DNA of 55,888 nt from Salinadaptatus halalkaliphilus (lineage in GTDB: Archaea; Halobacteriota; Halobacteria; Halobacteriales; Natrialbaceae): assembly GCF_006543045.1 (NCBI RefSeq), contig NZ_RBZW01000067.1, positions 1-55,888 of the forward strand, written 5' to 3'. Below are positions 6,961 through 13,720 of the stretch, piece after piece. The position numbers and the translations under genes are program-made. Every line of letters begins with the position of its first letter. Within the stretch, counting starts at the first letter, position 1. The notes beneath the pieces are model-generated. The model had not been told where the DNA came from, searched no databases, and saw only the letters and a list, made by a program, of their open reading frames with translations.

Positions 6961-7460
6961 TCCTCGTCGCAGACACGTCCGCACTCGTCAGTATCGCGAG
7001 TACCGACGATGCACGGCACACCGCGCTCCCGATACTCCTGAACGGGTACGACGTCACCGCCCCGGAACACGTGATCGACGAACTCGAGTCGATCGCTGCG
7101 TACGAGGACGAACACGGAACGGCGGCACGAGCTATTCTCGACGAACAGGAGCGACTAACGGTCAGCGCGGTCGACCTCGATTCGGACTTCCCGCTCGACG
7201 ACGGCGAAAACGCGGCGGTACAGTTAGCCGAAGATATCGAAGCGGCGTTCTTCTACTGTGACGAATACAACCAGCTCGCGCTCGTCCACGCGTCGCTCTC
7301 TGACGCTCGACTCGTAACGACGCCTCGGCTCCTGAAGGCGTTCGTCGTCGACGGTGACCTCTCGGCATCGGCGGCCAAAGACCTGCTAGATGGCATTGCA
7401 GAGCGACGGAGTTGGGGCGGTAACGCGTACGTTCATCAGGCGACACGCCTGTTCGAGTGA
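6957..7460 (+). CDS. PIN-domain toxin (VapC-like ribonuclease)
   Basis: The 167-residue product starts MILVADTSALVSIAST, with the first PIN-domain acid at Asp6. Further acidic positions fit the fold: an ELESI segment near residue 44, the DGENAAVQLAEDI helix near residues 81-93, and a CDEYNQ segment near 101. PIN toxins of VapBC systems are Mg-dependent ribonucleases that cleave tRNA or rRNA. The segment SDARLVTTPRLLKAFVVDG replaces the usual late Asp motif and is seen in the DUF3368-like branch. The gene overlaps its RHH partner by 4 bases, and the module looks intact. The specific RNA target cannot be predicted. Confidence 0.82.
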   Translation: MILVADTSALVSIASTDDARHTALPILLNGYDVTAPEHVIDELESIAAYEDEHGTAARAILDEQERLTVSAVDLDSDFPLDDGENAAVQLAEDIEAAFFYCDEYNQLALVHASLSDARLVTTPRLLKAFVVDGDLSASAAKDLLDGIAERRSWGGNAYVHQATRLFE

Positions 7461-7542
7461 TCGATAGTACCGACGAAGCCAGACACGGGAACCGGTCGGT
7501 AGTGTTTAGATAATACCGTGAGTTATCGATACAAGCAACAAA

Positions 7543-7835
7543 CACCACGAAAGCCCCTGGCGCTCTCGGGTCGGTGCGCTCGCTGCGCTCCTCACGTCGT
7601 TGCGGTGCTTACGTCACGCGCCTTCCCCGTGAGCGCCAGCCCCTTTCATTCCCACCCGTGTCGCCTGACCAATCGGCCATCGCGGGGTGGGAATGAAAGG
7701 GGCTGACTCGCCTCGATCCCTCCCGGGCGACGGTGAGCCGAACGACGCGAAGCGAGTCTTTCGGAACAAGCACGCGACGGAGGAGCGCGCGCAGCGAGCC
7801 CCGGTGGGTCGAGCGAGTCAGGGGCTTTCGTGGTG
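7543..7835. repeat. Nested inverted-repeat element in the 7461-7930 intergenic region
   Basis: The ends (7543-7559 and 7819-7835) are a perfect 17-bp inverted repeat starting CACCACGAAAGCCCCTG. Inside, 7637-7657 and 7685-7705 form a perfect 21-bp inverted repeat containing AGCCCCTTTCATTCCCACCC. The sequences between the two pairs are also roughly complementary, rich in GCGCTCGCTGCGCTCCTC-like runs, so the whole element could fold into one long hairpin. It carries no coding sequence. It looks like a non-autonomous palindromic repeat of the kind scattered in haloarchaeal genomes; no target-site duplication is evident. Confidence 0.75.
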
Positions 7836-7896
7836 GTCACAGCCATTTCTGGGAGACAAGGGTGCAAACTAAACACGACCAACCGGTTCGCTCACA

Positions 7897-7905
7897 AAAT
7901 ATATA
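7897..7905 (+). promoter_or_regulatory. TATA box of aglF
   Basis: AAATATATA lies 26 to 34 bases before the ATG at 7931, which predicts a leaderless transcript starting at or next to the start codon. Confidence 0.75.
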
Positions 7906-7930
7906 CGACCACATCCGAACCGTGTAGAGT

Positions 7931-8665
7931 ATGCAAGCAGTCGTGCTGGCCGCGGGCAAGGGCACCCGCCTTCGGCCGCTGACCGACGACAAGCCGAAGG
8001 TCCTCGTCGAGGTCGACGGCACACCCCTCATTGAGGACGTCTTCGACAACCTCCTCGAGATCGGCGCGACCGAGTTTATCGTCGTCGTCGGGTATCAGAA
8101 AGAACAGATCATCGAGCGCTACGGCGACGAGTACGAGGGCGTTCCGATCACGTACGCCCACCAGCGCGAACAACTCGGTCTCGCCCACGCCATCCTTCAG
8201 GCCGAGCCCCACATCGATGATGACTTCATGCTGATGCTCGGCGACAACGTCTTCCGTGGGAACCTCGGGGACGTGATCAACCGCCAACAGGAAGATCGCG
8301 CGGACGCGGCCTTTCTCGTCGAAGAGGTTCCCTACGAGGAGGCCTCACGCTATGGCGTGCTCGACACCAACGAGTACGGCGAGATCGTCGAGGTCGTCGA
8401 AAAACCCGACGAGCCGCCCTCGAACCTGGTCATGACCGGCTTCTACACGTTCACCCCTGCGATCTTCCACGCCTGTCACCTCGTCCAGCCCTCCGACCGC
8501 GGCGAGTACGAACTGCCCGACGCGATCGATCTGCTGATCCAGTCCGGGCGGACGATCGACGCGATCCGGATGGACGGCTGGCGCATCGACGTCGGCTACC
8601 CAGACGATCGCGACCGGGCCGCCGAGCGACTCGAGGACGCCGATACACCGACACCGGCGGAGTAA
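7931..8665 (+). CDS. aglF: Glucose-1-phosphate nucleotidyltransferase (UTP-type, AglF-like)
   Basis: The 244-residue protein opens with MQAVVLAAGKGTRLRPLTDD followed by KPKVLVEV, the nucleotide-binding signature of sugar-phosphate nucleotidyltransferases. LMLGDNVF (residues about 96-103) supplies the metal-binding Asp, and VVEKPDEPPS and a GWRIDVGYPDD segment complete the family pattern. In Haloferax volcanii AglF is a glucose-1-phosphate uridylyltransferase for S-layer N-glycosylation. The length suits the short archaeal form without the beta-helix acyltransferase domain. A strong TATA box upstream supports leaderless expression. The aglJ-like gene at 36408 belongs to the same pathway. Donor nucleotide specificity (UTP or dTTP) is assigned by analogy only. 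Confidence 0.82.
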   Translation: MQAVVLAAGKGTRLRPLTDDKPKVLVEVDGTPLIEDVFDNLLEIGATEFIVVVGYQKEQIIERYGDEYEGVPITYAHQREQLGLAHAILQAEPHIDDDFMLMLGDNVFRGNLGDVINRQQEDRADAAFLVEEVPYEEASRYGVLDTNEYGEIVEVVEKPDEPPSNLVMTGFYTFTPAIFHACHLVQPSDRGEYELPDAIDLLIQSGRTIDAIRMDGWRIDVGYPDDRDRAAERLEDADTPTPAE

Positions 8666-8860
8666 CGCCTCGAGGTGGTCCTCGCGTCGGCGTCGGCCGC
8701 GGACTCCGTGAGTTGCTGGCGGCGCGTGCGGACGACGACCTGGCCGTTCGAAAGCGGATCGGCGACGAGCTGTAAGCGGTGGGGAGTGTCCGTCGATCGG
8801 ACCAGTCGTCCTCACTATGTGTGTCCCACGTTTATGCCCTAGTCCCTATTCACGTAGGGT
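8666..8860. other. Spacer with possible coding remnant and the desaturase promoter
   Basis: One frame ends with a protein-like tail (RELLAARADDDLAVRKRIGD, stop at 8773-8775) that has no start and may be the relic of a deleted gene. Nearer the next gene, GTTTATGC (about 8830-8837) is placed as a TATA box for a start at 8861, and CCCTA (8844-8848) and TAGGG (8855-8859) form a small inverted repeat over the expected transcription start. Confidence 0.45.
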
Positions 8861-10345
8861 ATGCAATCGCTGGCCGGCGAGTCAGTCGTCGTGATCGGGA
8901 GCGGGTTCGGTGGGCTGGCAACGGCCTGTTATCTCGCCGACGCGGGTGCCGATGTCCGCGTTATCGAGAAGAACGACCAACTCGGCGGGCGGGCGAGTCG
9001 CCTCGAGCGCGACGGCTTTCGCTTCGATATGGGGCCGTCGTGGTATCTGATGCCGGACGTCTTCGAGCGGTTTTTCGGCGACTTCGATCGCACGCCGAGT
9101 GACTACTACGAACTGACCCATCTCGACCCACATTACCGCATTTGTTTCAAGGATGGCGATCGGGTCGACGTGACGCCCGATCTCGAGCGAACGAAAGACA
9201 TTTTCGAGGAGTACGAAGCCGGTGCCGGCGACGCCCTGGAGCGCTACCTCCAGAAGTCCCGGGAGAATTACGAGGTCGGGATGGAACACTTCGTCTATGA
9301 GGATCGGACGCAACTGCGGGACTACCTCGATCTCGACGTGGCACGGCAGGCTCGTGGCCTGTCCTTGCTCGGCTCGATGCAGGGTCACGTCGAGGACTAC
9401 TTCGAACATCCGAAGCTCCAACAGATCATGCAGTACACGCTGGTCTTTCTGGGCGGGTCGCCGACGAATACGCCGGCGCTGTACAACCTGATGAGCCACG
9501 TCGATTTCAATCTCGGCGTCTGGTACCCCGAGGGCGGTATCGGCAGCGTCGTCGACGGGATCGCCGATCTCGGTCGCGAACTCGGCGTCACGTACGAGAC
9601 CGGTCGACCGGCGACGGCGATCAAGGGTCGGGAAGGTGCGTTTCTCGTCGAGACGCCGTCGAAACCGCTGCGACCGGATCTGGTGGTCAGCAACGCCGAC
9701 TACGCCCACACGGAACGCGAGTTGTTGGCTCCCCAACAGCGCAGTTACGACGCCGATTACTGGGAGTCTCGGACGTACGCGCCGTCGGCGTTGCTGCTCT
9801 ATCTGGGTGTCGAGGGCGATGTCGCGGAGCTTGCCCACCACACGCTGGTCCTGCCGACCGACTGGAACGAACACTTCGACCAGATCTTCGAGGATCCCCA
9901 GTGGCCCGACGATCCGGCCTACTACGTCTGTGTGCCCTCCGAAACCGACGACAGCGTCGCGCCGGCGGGCCACAGCGCGCTGTTCGTGCTGGTCCCGATC
10001 GCGCCGGGTCTCGAGGACGGCCCCGAGACGCGGGATCGATACCGTGACCGAGTGCTGTCCGATCTCGCGGCGAACACCGGCTGTGACCTGCGGGATCGAA
10101 TCGTCCTCGAGGAGCGCTTTTGCGTCTCGGATTTCGCCCAGCGGTACAACAGTTTCGAGGGGACCGCGCTGGGGCTGGCCCACACCCTTCGCCAGACGGC
10201 GCTCTTTCGCCCGCCTCATCGATCGAAAGCAGTCGACGGGCTCTACTTCGTCGGGGGCGATACCACGCCGGGCATCGGGATGCCGATGTGTCTCATCAGC
10301 GGAGAGCTTACGGCCGAGACGGTGCTCGCGGATCACGGATCGTGA
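8861..10345 (+). CDS. crtD: Carotenoid desaturase (CrtD/CrtI family), bacterioruberin pathway
   Basis: The 494-residue flavoprotein begins with a Rossmann FAD-binding fold (residues about 8-44, including VVIGSGFGGLATACYL and VIEKNDQLGGRAS) and ends with YFVGGDTTPGIGMPMCL, the C-terminal FAD motif of phytoene-desaturase-type enzymes. The order desaturase-lyeJ-cruF matches the Haloarcula japonica bacterioruberin cluster, in which the first gene is the carotenoid 3,4-desaturase CrtD; phytoene desaturase CrtI usually lies elsewhere. I therefore favour CrtD over CrtI, but sequence alone does not separate them here. The stop codon overlaps the GTG of the next gene. A TATA-like element and the TAGGG half-site just before the ATG suggest a leaderless, regulated transcript. 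Confidence 0.85.
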   Translation: MQSLAGESVVVIGSGFGGLATACYLADAGADVRVIEKNDQLGGRASRLERDGFRFDMGPSWYLMPDVFERFFGDFDRTPSDYYELTHLDPHYRICFKDGDRVDVTPDLERTKDIFEEYEAGAGDALERYLQKSRENYEVGMEHFVYEDRTQLRDYLDLDVARQARGLSLLGSMQGHVEDYFEHPKLQQIMQYTLVFLGGSPTNTPALYNLMSHVDFNLGVWYPEGGIGSVVDGIADLGRELGVTYETGRPATAIKGREGAFLVETPSKPLRPDLVVSNADYAHTERELLAPQQRSYDADYWESRTYAPSALLLYLGVEGDVAELAHHTLVLPTDWNEHFDQIFEDPQWPDDPAYYVCVPSETDDSVAPAGHSALFVLVPIAPGLEDGPETRDRYRDRVLSDLAANTGCDLRDRIVLEERFCVSDFAQRYNSFEGTALGLAHTLRQTALFRPPHRSKAVDGLYFVGGDTTPGIGMPMCLISGELTAETVLADHGS

Positions 10346-11280
10346 CTGGGGATTCGGCCGATTCCGCGCGCGGGAGCGACGACGGAACCGGAACCGACGA
10401 GGGGAGAGGAGCCGGTTCCGGGGCCCCTCGAGCAGTCCGGGGATTTCGGTCGCAATGTGGCTATCTGCTGACGCTCTCGCGGCCGCGGTTCTGGTTGTAT
10501 CTGGCGGGGCCGGTCGTCGTCGGGGTCGTCTACGCGGCCGAGACGACTGGGGAACTGTTCGCACCGGCGGCGATCGCCCTGTTTGCGTACTTCCTGGTGC
10601 CGGCGAACGTGTTCCTCTACGGAATCAACGATGTCTTCGACCGGGAGATCGACGCGGCTAATCCGAAAAAGGACGAGCGAGAAGTCCGCTACCGCGGGCA
10701 GCGATCCGTCCCGATCGCCGTCGTCGCGTCGGCAGCGCTCTCGTTGGCGCTCGTCCCGTTGCTCCCGCCGGGAGCGCTGGGTTGGGTCGGCGTCTTCCTC
10801 GTTCTCGGGGCGGCCTACAGCGCGCCGCCCGTTCGGTTCAAGACAACGCCGCTGCTGGACTCGGTTTCGAACGGCCTCTATATCGCCCCGGCCGGCGCGG
10901 CCTACGTCGCTATCGCCGGCTCACAGCCGCCACTTGTGGCCGTCGTCGGCGGATGGCTCTGGGCGATGGGGATGCACACGTTCTCGGCGATTCCGGACAT
11001 CGAACCCGACCGGGAAACCGGGATCCGGACGACGGCGACGGTGCTTGGCCAGCGTCGAACCTACGCCTACTGCGGGGTGTGCTGGCTCGGGAGCGTCCTG
11101 GCCTTCGGCGCGCTCGAGTACCGCCTGGGGGCGGTAATGGCCGTTTATCCGGCCCTCGTCGCCGTCATCGCCGCCACGTCAGTTTCGGTCGATCGCGCCT
11201 ACTGGTGGTTTCCGGCGATCAACACCGTCGTCGGCACCGTACTTTCTCTCGGTGGACTCTGGGTGATTCTGCATGGATGA
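10342..11280 (+). CDS. lyeJ: Lycopene elongase/1,2-hydratase (UbiA family)
   Basis: From the GTG at 10342 the product has 312 residues: a hydrophilic leader of about 40 residues, then about eight membrane helices. The two Asp-rich prenyl-diphosphate motifs of UbiA prenyltransferases are present: NDVFDREIDAANPKKDE near residue 95 and DIEPDRETGIRTT near residue 219. LyeJ adds C5 units and water to lycopene on the way to bacterioruberin. The frame is open far upstream, but inside the desaturase gene, so the overlapping GTG start is preferred. The 3' end overlaps cruF by 8 bases. Other UbiA enzymes (menaquinone or archaeal lipid synthesis) look similar, but the neighbours support LyeJ. Confidence 0.88.
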   Translation: MTGDSADSARGSDDGTGTDEGRGAGSGAPRAVRGFRSQCGYLLTLSRPRFWLYLAGPVVVGVVYAAETTGELFAPAAIALFAYFLVPANVFLYGINDVFDREIDAANPKKDEREVRYRGQRSVPIAVVASAALSLALVPLLPPGALGWVGVFLVLGAAYSAPPVRFKTTPLLDSVSNGLYIAPAGAAYVAIAGSQPPLVAVVGGWLWAMGMHTFSAIPDIEPDRETGIRTTATVLGQRRTYAYCGVCWLGSVLAFGALEYRLGAVMAVYPALVAVIAATSVSVDRAYWWFPAINTVVGTVLSLGGLWVILHG

Positions 11281-12238
11281 ATCCGATTTTGGTGGAGAAT
11301 CGAGCGACGAGTCCCCGACCAGTCACGACCCTCCGACCGGTCGCCCGATCGACGAGCACGCTACTGGGACGGGGTCGACGGTGGCAGCCGATGACGGGTC
11401 GACGACGCGGGCAACGGTACAGCGTCGCCTCGAGAGCGTCATTCGGGAGAATCGGTTCACGATCGCGGTCGTCTTCCCGCTCGTCGGGGCGGTGACGCTG
11501 GTCGCCAGCGCCGAAGGGAGGCTGCCGGCCCCGCTCGCGTACAATCCGCTGTTGATCCTGTTCGGGACGCTGGTGATGCGGTCGCCGCTGCTGGTCGGGC
11601 TTGCACCCCGGATCGGCTGGTGGGCGCTCGGTTCGCTTGGCCTTTTGACGATCTACACCTACGCGATCGAACTCGTCGGCGTGCGAACCGACTGGCCCTA
11701 CGGTGCCTTCGAGTATACGATTCAGCTCGGGCCGATGGTACTGGGCGAGGTGCCACTCGCGCTGCCGGTGTTTTTCATCCCGCTGGTGTTGAACGCCTAC
11801 CTGCTGACGCTGCTCGTCCTGGGATCGTGGCGAAATCGCGCCGTCGTTCGGGTGCCGACGGCGATCGCCGCCGTCGTCGCGATCGATCTCGTCCTCGATC
11901 CGGCCGCCGTCGCCATCGGCTTCTGGGCGTTCGAACCGCCGGGGATCTACTACGGCGTCCCCGTCTCGAACTACGTCGGCTGGCTCATCTCCGGCAGCGT
12001 CGCCGTCGTCCTCGTCGATCTGGCGTTCGATCGAACCGCGCTGCTCGAGCGCGTCCGCGATTGCGAATTCATCCTCGACGATCTGGTGAGTTTCGTGTTG
12101 CTGTGGGGCGGGATCAACCTGCTCTATGGCAACTGGGTCGCCGCCGCCGTCGCCGGTGCGTTCTGTCTCGGCCTCGCGAGGACGGACCGATACGACCTCG
12201 AGATGGTGCGGACGGCCGTCCCCGGCCGCAGCGGGTGA
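11273..12238 (+). CDS. cruF: Bisanhydrobacterioruberin hydratase CruF
   Basis: The 321-residue product has a polar N-terminal tail of about 55 residues and then about seven to eight membrane helices. Segments such as LVGVRTDWPYGAFEYT (around residues 136-151) and NAYLLTLLVLG match the carotenoid-hydratase family CruF. The enzyme adds water to the terminal C5 units to finish bacterioruberin. The start overlaps lyeJ by 8 bases, so the three plus-strand genes form one operon. The unusually long charged tail could mean the true start is a later codon. The gene converges on a small membrane-protein gene with 80 bp between them. Confidence 0.87.
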   Translation: MDESDFGGESSDESPTSHDPPTGRPIDEHATGTGSTVAADDGSTTRATVQRRLESVIRENRFTIAVVFPLVGAVTLVASAEGRLPAPLAYNPLLILFGTLVMRSPLLVGLAPRIGWWALGSLGLLTIYTYAIELVGVRTDWPYGAFEYTIQLGPMVLGEVPLALPVFFIPLVLNAYLLTLLVLGSWRNRAVVRVPTAIAAVVAIDLVLDPAAVAIGFWAFEPPGIYYGVPVSNYVGWLISGSVAVVLVDLAFDRTALLERVRDCEFILDDLVSFVLLWGGINLLYGNWVAAAVAGAFCLGLARTDRYDLEMVRTAVPGRSG

Positions 12239-12318
12239 CGCGACTCGCGATTCCCGAATCCGTCGGCGAGAACCGTCCTCGAGTGGGTTCGGCGAAAACC
12301 GCCGACGACTGGCGCCGG

Positions 12319-12522
12319 TCAGACGAACACACTGCTGATCGGATCCCCGAACACCAGCAAGAGCCCGACCGCGGTAAACGTCAGCGCCAACCAGATGCCG
12401 AGGCCGGCCGCAGCCGTTCGGGCCATCTCTCGGTCGATCGCCACGGCGTCGTGGTCGTCTATCACTACGGGGTCGGCTTCGGGCTGTCTGGTCGCCGTCT
12501 TGTGACCTGATTGCGTACTCAT
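12319..12522 (-). CDS. Small single-pass membrane protein, haloarchaeal
   Basis: The 67-residue product starts MSTQSGHKTATRQPEADPVV, has an acidic stretch (IDDHDAVAIDREMAR) and then one membrane helix (residues about 37-59, including LGIWLALTFTAVGLLLVFGD). It resembles short DUF7550-type haloarchaeal membrane proteins, though I cannot confirm the family. It sits between cruF (convergent) and the end of crtB. No catalytic residue is evident. Its position inside the carotenoid cluster could be chance. Confidence 0.65.
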   Translation of the reverse strand: MSTQSGHKTATRQPEADPVVIDDHDAVAIDREMARTAAAGLGIWLALTFTAVGLLLVFGDPISSVFV

Positions 12523-12650
12523 ACGCCACCGTTGGATCTGCCAACCCACAATTTCGCAGCCATGATATCGAGGGCATTGAAATACTCGTGACTTGCTCGA
12601 ACCGATCTGCATGCACGCAGCAAGTGAATTACCGGGCGATGGCGCGAGCG

Positions 12651-13601
12651 TTATCGGGTCGGGACGCTCCCTTCGTGGCCCGGCCCTCGCCGCTCCGGCT
12701 CGACCGTCGGGATCGCCGAGACGCGCTGAAAGACGGCCTCGGGGTCGCGATTCCAGTGCCAGTGCCATCGGGTCTTCGCGAGACACCACAGCTTCCGGGT
12801 CGTCGATAGCGACGGCTCACTCGAGAGCACGTCGTACTCCTGGTTGCGGATGAGCGCGTGGTGTTCGGCATAGAGGACGGCCGCGAGCAACACCGGCAAC
12901 TGGCAGTCCTCGGGGAGATAGCGGATTCCCGCGACCCCCTCTCGGTAGAGATCCTCAGCGCGCTGGAGTTCGTCGGCTATCGCCGCGGCGAACGCCTCCG
13001 AGTGCTCGAGGCGCTCGATTTGCTCGGTCGAGACGCCATGATTTCGCAGCGTCGACCGGGGAATGTAGATGCGGTCGCGGTCGACGACATCCTCGCGGAC
13101 GTCCCGCAGGAAGTTGGTCAACTGGAAGGCCTCGCCGAGCCGTCTGGCGTGGGGGAGGGCCGTCTCGTTCATCGCCGGTTCCATGATCGCGGTCATCATC
13201 ACGCCGACGGCGGCCGCCGAGCCGCGCATGTACGCCTCGAGGTCGGCGTACGTTTCGTACTGACTGGTCGTAATGTCGGCGGCCATCGCGTCGATAAACT
13301 CGTCGACCGTCTCGTCGGCGATGTCGTAGCGGTCGCGAAGTTCGACGAACGCCTCGAGCACTGGGTCCTCGGCCTCGATTTCGCCGAGTGCCTGTGCCCG
13401 CAGCGACTCGAGTTCGGCGCGCTGTTCGTCCGGGGGAACGCCGGCGGCATCGTCGACGATTTCGTCCGCGATACGAAAGAACGCGTAGAGGACGTGGGTC
13501 GCGTGACGGACTCGCTCGGGGAGGAATCTGGTCGCGAGGTAGAACGTCTTCCCGGTCCGCTTCTGTATCGCCTTGCTCGCGTCGATCTGTCGTTGATGCA
13601 T
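12651..13601 (-). CDS. crtB: Phytoene synthase
   Basis: The 316-residue protein carries both Asp-rich motifs of trans-isoprenyl head-to-head synthases: RIADEIVDD at residues 43-51 and LRDVREDVVDRDRIYIP at 165-181, plus YLATRFLP near the N terminus. CrtB condenses two geranylgeranyl diphosphates to phytoene, the first committed step towards lycopene and bacterioruberin. It lies on the opposite strand from the crtD-lyeJ-cruF operon, immediately downstream of a Bat-like regulator gene. A TATA box (13651-13657) and an upstream site resembling the Bat activating sequence (13664-13678) lie before it, giving a short leader of roughly 27 bases. The length is normal and the gene looks intact. Confidence 0.93.
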   Translation of the reverse strand: MHQRQIDASKAIQKRTGKTFYLATRFLPERVRHATHVLYAFFRIADEIVDDAAGVPPDEQRAELESLRAQALGEIEAEDPVLEAFVELRDRYDIADETVDEFIDAMAADITTSQYETYADLEAYMRGSAAAVGVMMTAIMEPAMNETALPHARRLGEAFQLTNFLRDVREDVVDRDRIYIPRSTLRNHGVSTEQIERLEHSEAFAAAIADELQRAEDLYREGVAGIRYLPEDCQLPVLLAAVLYAEHHALIRNQEYDVLSSEPSLSTTRKLWCLAKTRWHWHWNRDPEAVFQRVSAIPTVEPERRGPGHEGSVPTR

Positions 13602-13650
13602 TATGGCTCCGTTCCGATGGGGTCGGATGCCAATTCTACGACAAATGTCT

Positions 13651-13678
13651 ATAAAATACCTCTCCCCTACTAGTCAGG
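13651..13678 (-). promoter_or_regulatory. crtB promoter: TATA box plus Bat-type upstream activating sequence
   Basis: On the minus strand a TATA box (GGTATTTTATAG, core 13651-13657) is preceded, six bases further upstream, by a site at 13664-13678. Read on the plus strand this site is CCCCTACTAGTCAGG. From memory, the Halobacterium bop-regulon activating sequence bound by Bat is ACCCnACTAGTTnGG; 11 of its 13 fixed positions match here. Around it CCCTAC or its complement occurs at 13665-13670, 13689-13694, 13706-13711 and 13719-13724. Confidence 0.6.
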
Positions 13679-13720
13679 GATTACCGCGGTAGGGAGCCGA
13701 TACTCCCCTACCTGAGGTCC

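Noticed and set aside
7461-7930. Possible CRISPR or tandem repeat array in the GC-rich intergenic repeat
   Set aside because: The repeats are inverted, not regularly spaced direct repeats with unique spacers.
8882-10564. 560-codon minus-strand frame across the desaturase gene
   Set aside because: It is antisense to a clearly recognisable FAD enzyme and its translation has no known motif.
11219-12616. 465-codon minus-strand frame across cruF
   Set aside because: The translation is a low-complexity run of Arg/Asp/Gly, and the opposite strand encodes a membrane enzyme in the expected operon.
12858-13673. Plus-strand frame opposite crtB
   Set aside because: crtB has full catalytic motifs on the minus strand, and the plus-strand translation has none.
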